Part shown: in pieces, positions 60,506-64,000 of the stretch
How the letters are laid out: each line of letters starts with the position of its first letter
Numbering within the stretch: position 1 is the first letter of the stretch
Assembly: GCA_934255545.1 (NCBI GenBank)
Contig: CAKQOE010000007.1
Coordinates: 8,346 to 72,345 of the forward strand
DNA length: 64,000 nt
Direction of reading: 5' to 3'
Source: an uncultured Clostridia bacterium
GTDB taxonomy: Bacteria > Bacillota > Clostridia > Peptostreptococcales > Anaerovoracaceae
Notes under the pieces: model-generated
The model's database searches: none
The model's input: only the letters and a program-made list of their open reading frames with translations
Told to the model about the DNA's origin: nothing
Translations under genes and position numbers: made by a program

Positions 60506-63500
60506 CTACTTCGTGATATATTCAAATATATCCTCGCGCACGGGTTTGTCAAGCTCCCAGTTTATCTCGACTGCGCTTTTATTTGTATTAGGCATTATGA
60601 TCTCTCTTGCATCCCCTGATGCTGACATTTTTCCGAGGTAATAAAATTCTTTTGATCCTTTGTCTTCTTTATTTTTCCTTACAAAAAGATGTACCGCTAT
60701 GCCGCGCTCGCCGGCGTGCAGGAAATTCTGCACATCATCTGAGTTAAGGCTTCTTCCGCTTTTGGAGATCGCTGTCAGCGTCCTGTCGCTTGTGAACCTG
60801 TCCTCATACTTTGTAGTGGCGCTTATGCCCTCTTCCTTTTCATAGTTTATAAATACCGGAAATGTTTTTGTCTTCTGGTCATATTTATAGCCGCCTATGT
60901 TTATAGGGACTTCGCTGTGCTCCCAGTTTAGCAGCCTGCATACATCTTCGTATGTATATTTTTTATACAGTACTAGGTCTGTTCCTGCATAGCGTTCACT
61001 GTATCCTGATCTATACCTGGATATGCCGAACCTCACAAGCTCACGGACCATGTCGCAGAGATCTTTGTTTTCAAGCATATTTCGCAGCGCGCTGCTTATT
61101 TTATAATCATGATCGGCTGTAAGTCTTTTAGCGTACTCAAAATATTTTCCTGCTGACGCGCCGGGCGCGTCGTATGGCGTCATTTTTTCTATGAATACGC
61201 ATTTTTCATATTTTTTCTTTCCGGCGCCTGTCGGGAATTCATTCGTCATTATGTTTATGATGTTTTCCGCACATTCCTTCGAAAGCTCTATCCCGTATTT
61301 TGTGTAAAGCGTGTCGGCAAGGCCTGATATAAGGTACTCGCCTGTTGTCATTATGCGCTCTATAAGCTCAAGCTCGTGTATCCGCTTTCCTGCAGCAAGT
61401 TTTTTTGAAATGAATTCGATAAGATCTGCTTCGTCATCCGCCAGGCGGATGCTGTATTCTTTTTCATATTTTACAAGAAATTTGTAATACGAACCTATTC
61501 TGTCGTTATCGAATATCCTTAATACGTCCATCTCGCCGTATCTGTCAAAATCCATAAGTGACGGGATGCGCCCTAGCTTGTTTTTCAGATCTGCGTAGCT
61601 TTGCTTTATCAATCGTATGTCGCTGAAATTTGCGCCGTCTATCGATCTGAATATCATTTTTCTCGATATTTCGTCAAAATGAAGCGTGCTCGCGCCGGGA
61701 ATGACTCTTACGCCCTCTAAAACAAATCTGCGGATGTTGTCCTTGTTATACGTCCGGTCACCGGACAACGCTATCGGTATCATGAAATTTGTACTGTAAT
61801 TTCCTATAAAATCGAGTACGACTACATATTCTTTTCCATCAGCCTTTCTAAGCCCCCGTCCAAGCTGCTGCACAAATACAACAGGCGACTCGGTCGGTCT
61901 GAGCATGATGACCTGGTTTATCTCAGGCACATCGACACCCTCTGAAAATATATCTATCGAAAGTATATAATCTATCGGGCCACTATACAACATCATACCG
62001 TTATTTTTTATATATTCATGATTTTCTGCTCGTTCTTTTTCGGATTCTGGCATAACGAGCCGCTCTATCATTTTCTTTCTTGTATCTTCGCTGTCGGAGC
62101 CTGTAACTACGGCGGTCCTCCAGCCATTCCTGTTGAATTTCTCAGAAAGTTCACGAGCTTCTTCTATGCGGCTGCAGAATATCAGGCCTTTTACCCTGTC
62201 GCCGCTGAAACCGAAATATTCCGCTTTTTTCATTACGTGCTTTACACGCTCGTCTGACGTCAGACGCCTGAAATCCTGGAATTTCTGCTCATTTTTATTA
62301 ATGGTTTGAGTGACTGTATCGCTGTCAGATATTGTAATATCTGTTATTCCGAAATAGTGAAACGGACATAATAAGTCCTCTTCCATAGCCTGTTGAAGGC
62401 GTATCTCGCAGGCTATATTGTAATCAAATAACTCATAAATATTTCTGCCATCCATATCTGAGTCACGCCTGTCAGGCGTGGCGGTCATACCCAGGCTGAA
62501 TTTCGGATCAAAATAGTCCATTATTTTTCTGTAGCTGCCGGCTGCTGTATGGTGGGCCTCATCATAAACTATACAGTCAAAATGATCAGGGGCGTACCGG
62601 CTCAGGTTTTCATCCTTGCACATGGTCTGCATCGTAGCAAATACAAGATCAGCGTCAAATCCATAAGATCCGCCTCCGACCACTCCCGTGGTCACACTGC
62701 TTCCGAATACATTCTTATATGAACGCTCCGCCTGCGTCGCTATCTGATTTCTGTGAACAAGAAAAAGCACGCGCTTAAATCCCAGCTCGCGCATAGCAAA
62801 CGCTGAGGCGTATGTTTTTCCTGTTCCTGTAGCGCTTATCAGAAGTCCTCTTTTTTCTCCGTCTGCGCGCATGTCTTTTAGATTCATTATAAATCTTGTC
62901 TGCATAGTGTTTGGTTCTAGTCTGTATGCATCAAGTGACGGGATCGTCTGGGCCGCGGTGACGCGGCGTTGTTCTTTTATTATTTTATATTTTTGGGCGT
63001 ATTCATCGATAAAATCATTGTATTTTACTGTTTTGGGCGAATCCCACATACTGTTGAACTCAGCAAGTATTTCTTTTGCGTATTCGCCTTTTTCTGTTGA
63101 AACTATTTTGGTGTTCCATTCGCGGTTGAGAGTGAGCGCGCTATGCGTCATGTTGGAGCTTCCTGTTATGATCCTGTATATCTCGCCGCTTCTGAAAATA
63201 TATCCTTTTGTGTGGAATCCCTCTTTTGAGTACGGCGCTGAAGCTGATGGAGCGTCTTGTACGCTGCCTGGGGCAGCGCCAGATGTTTTATACATTCGTA
63301 ATTCTATATTGCTCATCCCGGCAAGCTTTTTGAGCGCTCGCGGCTCGCTGAAGTTAAGATAATCGGTCGTCAGTATCTTTCCGGGGATCCCTTTGCTTTC
63401 CAGCTCGCTCAGCGTCTGAAGCAGCGGCGTTATACCTCCGAGGGTCATAAATGCTACGCTTATGCAGAATTCCTGACATGAGGAGAGTTCTTCTTCTATA

Positions 63501-63637
63501 GATGTCAGTACTTTTCTTCCTTCGCGGTAATTGTTGGAAAGGAACTGCGGGCGGCAGGCGATGCTGGATGTTATATCCGCGTCTATGAACGCAGATGCGG
63601 CGCCTTTTATTATGCTTTTTGCTGTATTTATATCCAA
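60506..63637 (-). CDS. PLD nuclease-SF2 helicase-DUF3427 protein
   Basis: Large DNA-processing protein of 1043 residues. Residues 30-200 are a phospholipase D-like nuclease domain with one HKD-type motif (H142-x-K144, then GSSN at 159-162 and Glu173). Residues 240-620 are a superfamily 2 helicase: Walker A ATGTGKT (269-275), DEAH box (359-362), TATPDRR, and motif VI QQLGRGLRK. The C-terminal 400 residues match DUF3427. The start is TTG (63637) with GGAAG 7 nt upstream. Such proteins are found in genomic islands and are thought to act in defence or repair; evidence is indirect. It is followed by the Nudix gene and preceded by the second dyad array. Confidence 0.88.
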   Translation of the reverse strand: MDINTAKSIIKGAASAFIDADITSSIACRPQFLSNNYREGRKVLTSIEEELSSCQEFCISVAFMTLGGITPLLQTLSELESKGIPGKILTTDYLNFSEPRALKKLAGMSNIELRMYKTSGAAPGSVQDAPSASAPYSKEGFHTKGYIFRSGEIYRIITGSSNMTHSALTLNREWNTKIVSTEKGEYAKEILAEFNSMWDSPKTVKYNDFIDEYAQKYKIIKEQRRVTAAQTIPSLDAYRLEPNTMQTRFIMNLKDMRADGEKRGLLISATGTGKTYASAFAMRELGFKRVLFLVHRNQIATQAERSYKNVFGSSVTTGVVGGGSYGFDADLVFATMQTMCKDENLSRYAPDHFDCIVYDEAHHTAAGSYRKIMDYFDPKFSLGMTATPDRRDSDMDGRNIYELFDYNIACEIRLQQAMEEDLLCPFHYFGITDITISDSDTVTQTINKNEQKFQDFRRLTSDERVKHVMKKAEYFGFSGDRVKGLIFCSRIEEARELSEKFNRNGWRTAVVTGSDSEDTRKKMIERLVMPESEKERAENHEYIKNNGMMLYSGPIDYILSIDIFSEGVDVPEINQVIMLRPTESPVVFVQQLGRGLRKADGKEYVVVLDFIGNYSTNFMIPIALSGDRTYNKDNIRRFVLEGVRVIPGASTLHFDEISRKMIFRSIDGANFSDIRLIKQSYADLKNKLGRIPSLMDFDRYGEMDVLRIFDNDRIGSYYKFLVKYEKEYSIRLADDEADLIEFISKKLAAGKRIHELELIERIMTTGEYLISGLADTLYTKYGIELSKECAENIINIMTNEFPTGAGKKKYEKCVFIEKMTPYDAPGASAGKYFEYAKRLTADHDYKISSALRNMLENKDLCDMVRELVRFGISRYRSGYSERYAGTDLVLYKKYTYEDVCRLLNWEHSEVPINIGGYKYDQKTKTFPVFINYEKEEGISATTKYEDRFTSDRTLTAISKSGRSLNSDDVQNFLHAGERGIAVHLFVRKNKEDKGSKEFYYLGKMSASGDAREIIMPNTNKSAVEINWELDKPVREDIFEYITK
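61155..61171. repeat. GCC-N-GGC 17-bp palindrome inside the helicase gene
   Basis: Perfect arms GACGCGCC and GGCGCGTC flank G. It encodes Asp-Ala-Pro-Gly-Ala-Ser, which looks like a short insert in the DUF3427 region. Confidence 0.55.
62952..62967. repeat. GTGA-core hairpin repeat inside the helicase gene
   Basis: Perfect arms GCCGCG and CGCGGC flank GTGA. It encodes Arg-Val-Thr-Ala-Ala in the linker between the PLD and helicase domains. Confidence 0.6.
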
Positions 63638-63746
63638 TTTTTTACTTCCATTTTATTTTTTTACATTGGGTGATCTTATATTATTTATCTTTTCACTTTA
63701 GCATATAACAGTTTGGTATTATAGATCATTTTATAAGATTTTGGAG

Positions 63747-64000
63747 TCAGCATGATTATTTATATTGATTTTTGCTGACTTTTCATCGTACCTTCGGTCA
63801 GCATTTTCGAACTTTGTATACCTTTGCTGACTTCCTAACTCAGATATTTTCAGCATTTTTTTATTTGCTCAGCCTTTTCTGACTTTTCATCACACCCTCG
63901 GTCAGCATTTTCGCAGTTTGACTACATTTGCTGACTTCCTGGCTCAGATATTTTCAGCATTTTCCCATTTACTCAGCCTTTGCTGACTTTTCATCACACC
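63747..64000. repeat. Second 52-nt-period TCAGCA/TGCTGA dyad array, cut by the window end
   Basis: TCAGCA starts at 63747, 63798, 63850, 63902 and 63954; TGCTGA (once TTCTGA) starts at 63773, 63825, 63877, 63929 and 63981. Spacing is 52 nt (the first is 51) and the arm offset is 27 (first 26), exactly as in 11011-11354. Units alternate in two types, so a 104-nt repeat is clear: the tail CTTTTCATC-N-CACC-N-TCGG follows odd units and CTTCCT-N2-CTCAGATATTT follows even units. It lies upstream of the helicase gene and continues past 64000. Confidence 0.9.

Noticed and set aside
61748..61763. TCAC-core hairpin in the helicase gene (GTCCGG...CCGGAC)
   Set aside because: The palindrome is centred on a triloop and not on TCAC with a CG core, so it does not meet the family rule.

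Overview
The window reads as chromosomal DNA from a low-to-moderate GC Bacillota (Clostridia-like) anaerobe. Supporting points are the division and wall (dcw) cluster running from mraZ to ftsZ, the trmH-pheS-pheT-zapA-mutS2-argS run, SLH-anchored surface protein, lipoproteins with typical lipoboxes, a BlaI/BlaR1 pair and strong AGGAGG ribosome sites. MurE carries the DNPR motif, which predicts meso-diaminopimelate in the peptidoglycan. A placement near the Anaerovoracaceae/Mogibacterium group is only a guess from style. I see no rRNA, tRNA, CRISPR, prophage or insertion sequence.

Layout. 1-8 kb: sstT; a binding protein and permease of an ABC importer with no ATPase nearby; a PucR-type regulator divergent from a NuoF/GltD-type flavoprotein. 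8-11.4 kb: blaR1-blaI with a visible promoter/operator, then a 52-nt-period dyad array. 11.4-16.9 kb: DUF554, a TPR protein, a long fold-back element, a radical SAM protein, argS and a DUF523 gene. 17-24.5 kb: mutS2, zapA, pheT, pheS, trmH. 24.7-39.2 kb: the dcw cluster on the minus strand (mraZ, rsmH, ftsL, a PASTA class B PBP, murE, murF, mraY, murD, ftsW, murG, ftsQ, ftsZ), apparently driven from a good promoter with MraZ-box-like repeats. 39.4-42 kb: DUF445 and lgt. 42-46.5 kb: a five-gene metal or metal-chelate uptake operon (methyltransferase, permease, ATPase, binding protein, DUF4213/DUF364). 46.8-56.6 kb: a giant SLH surface protein of about 3155 residues and a small membrane protein. 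56.8-64 kb: ychF, a small XRE regulator, a deoxyinosine glycosylase, a tautomerase-acetyltransferase fusion, a Nudix hydrolase, a PLD-helicase-DUF3427 protein, and a second 52-nt-period array running off the window edge.

The most unusual signals are not genes. (1) Two arrays 52 kb apart share the same geometry: TCAGCA and TGCTGA half-sites in alternating orientation about 26 nt apart, unit period 52 nt (about five helical turns), with a 104-nt super-repeat. (2) A family of 14-16 bp hairpins has an invariant CG-TCAC-CG (or CG-GTGA-CG) core and arms that differ in sequence but stay complementary; 11 copies occur here. (3) A second family of 17-bp GC palindromes centred on GCC-N-GGC has seven copies. 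(4) An approximately 228-nt imperfect fold-back lies upstream of the TPR gene. These look like dispersed structured repeats of this genome, some of them inside reading frames at linkers. All counts were made by eye and need a pattern search.
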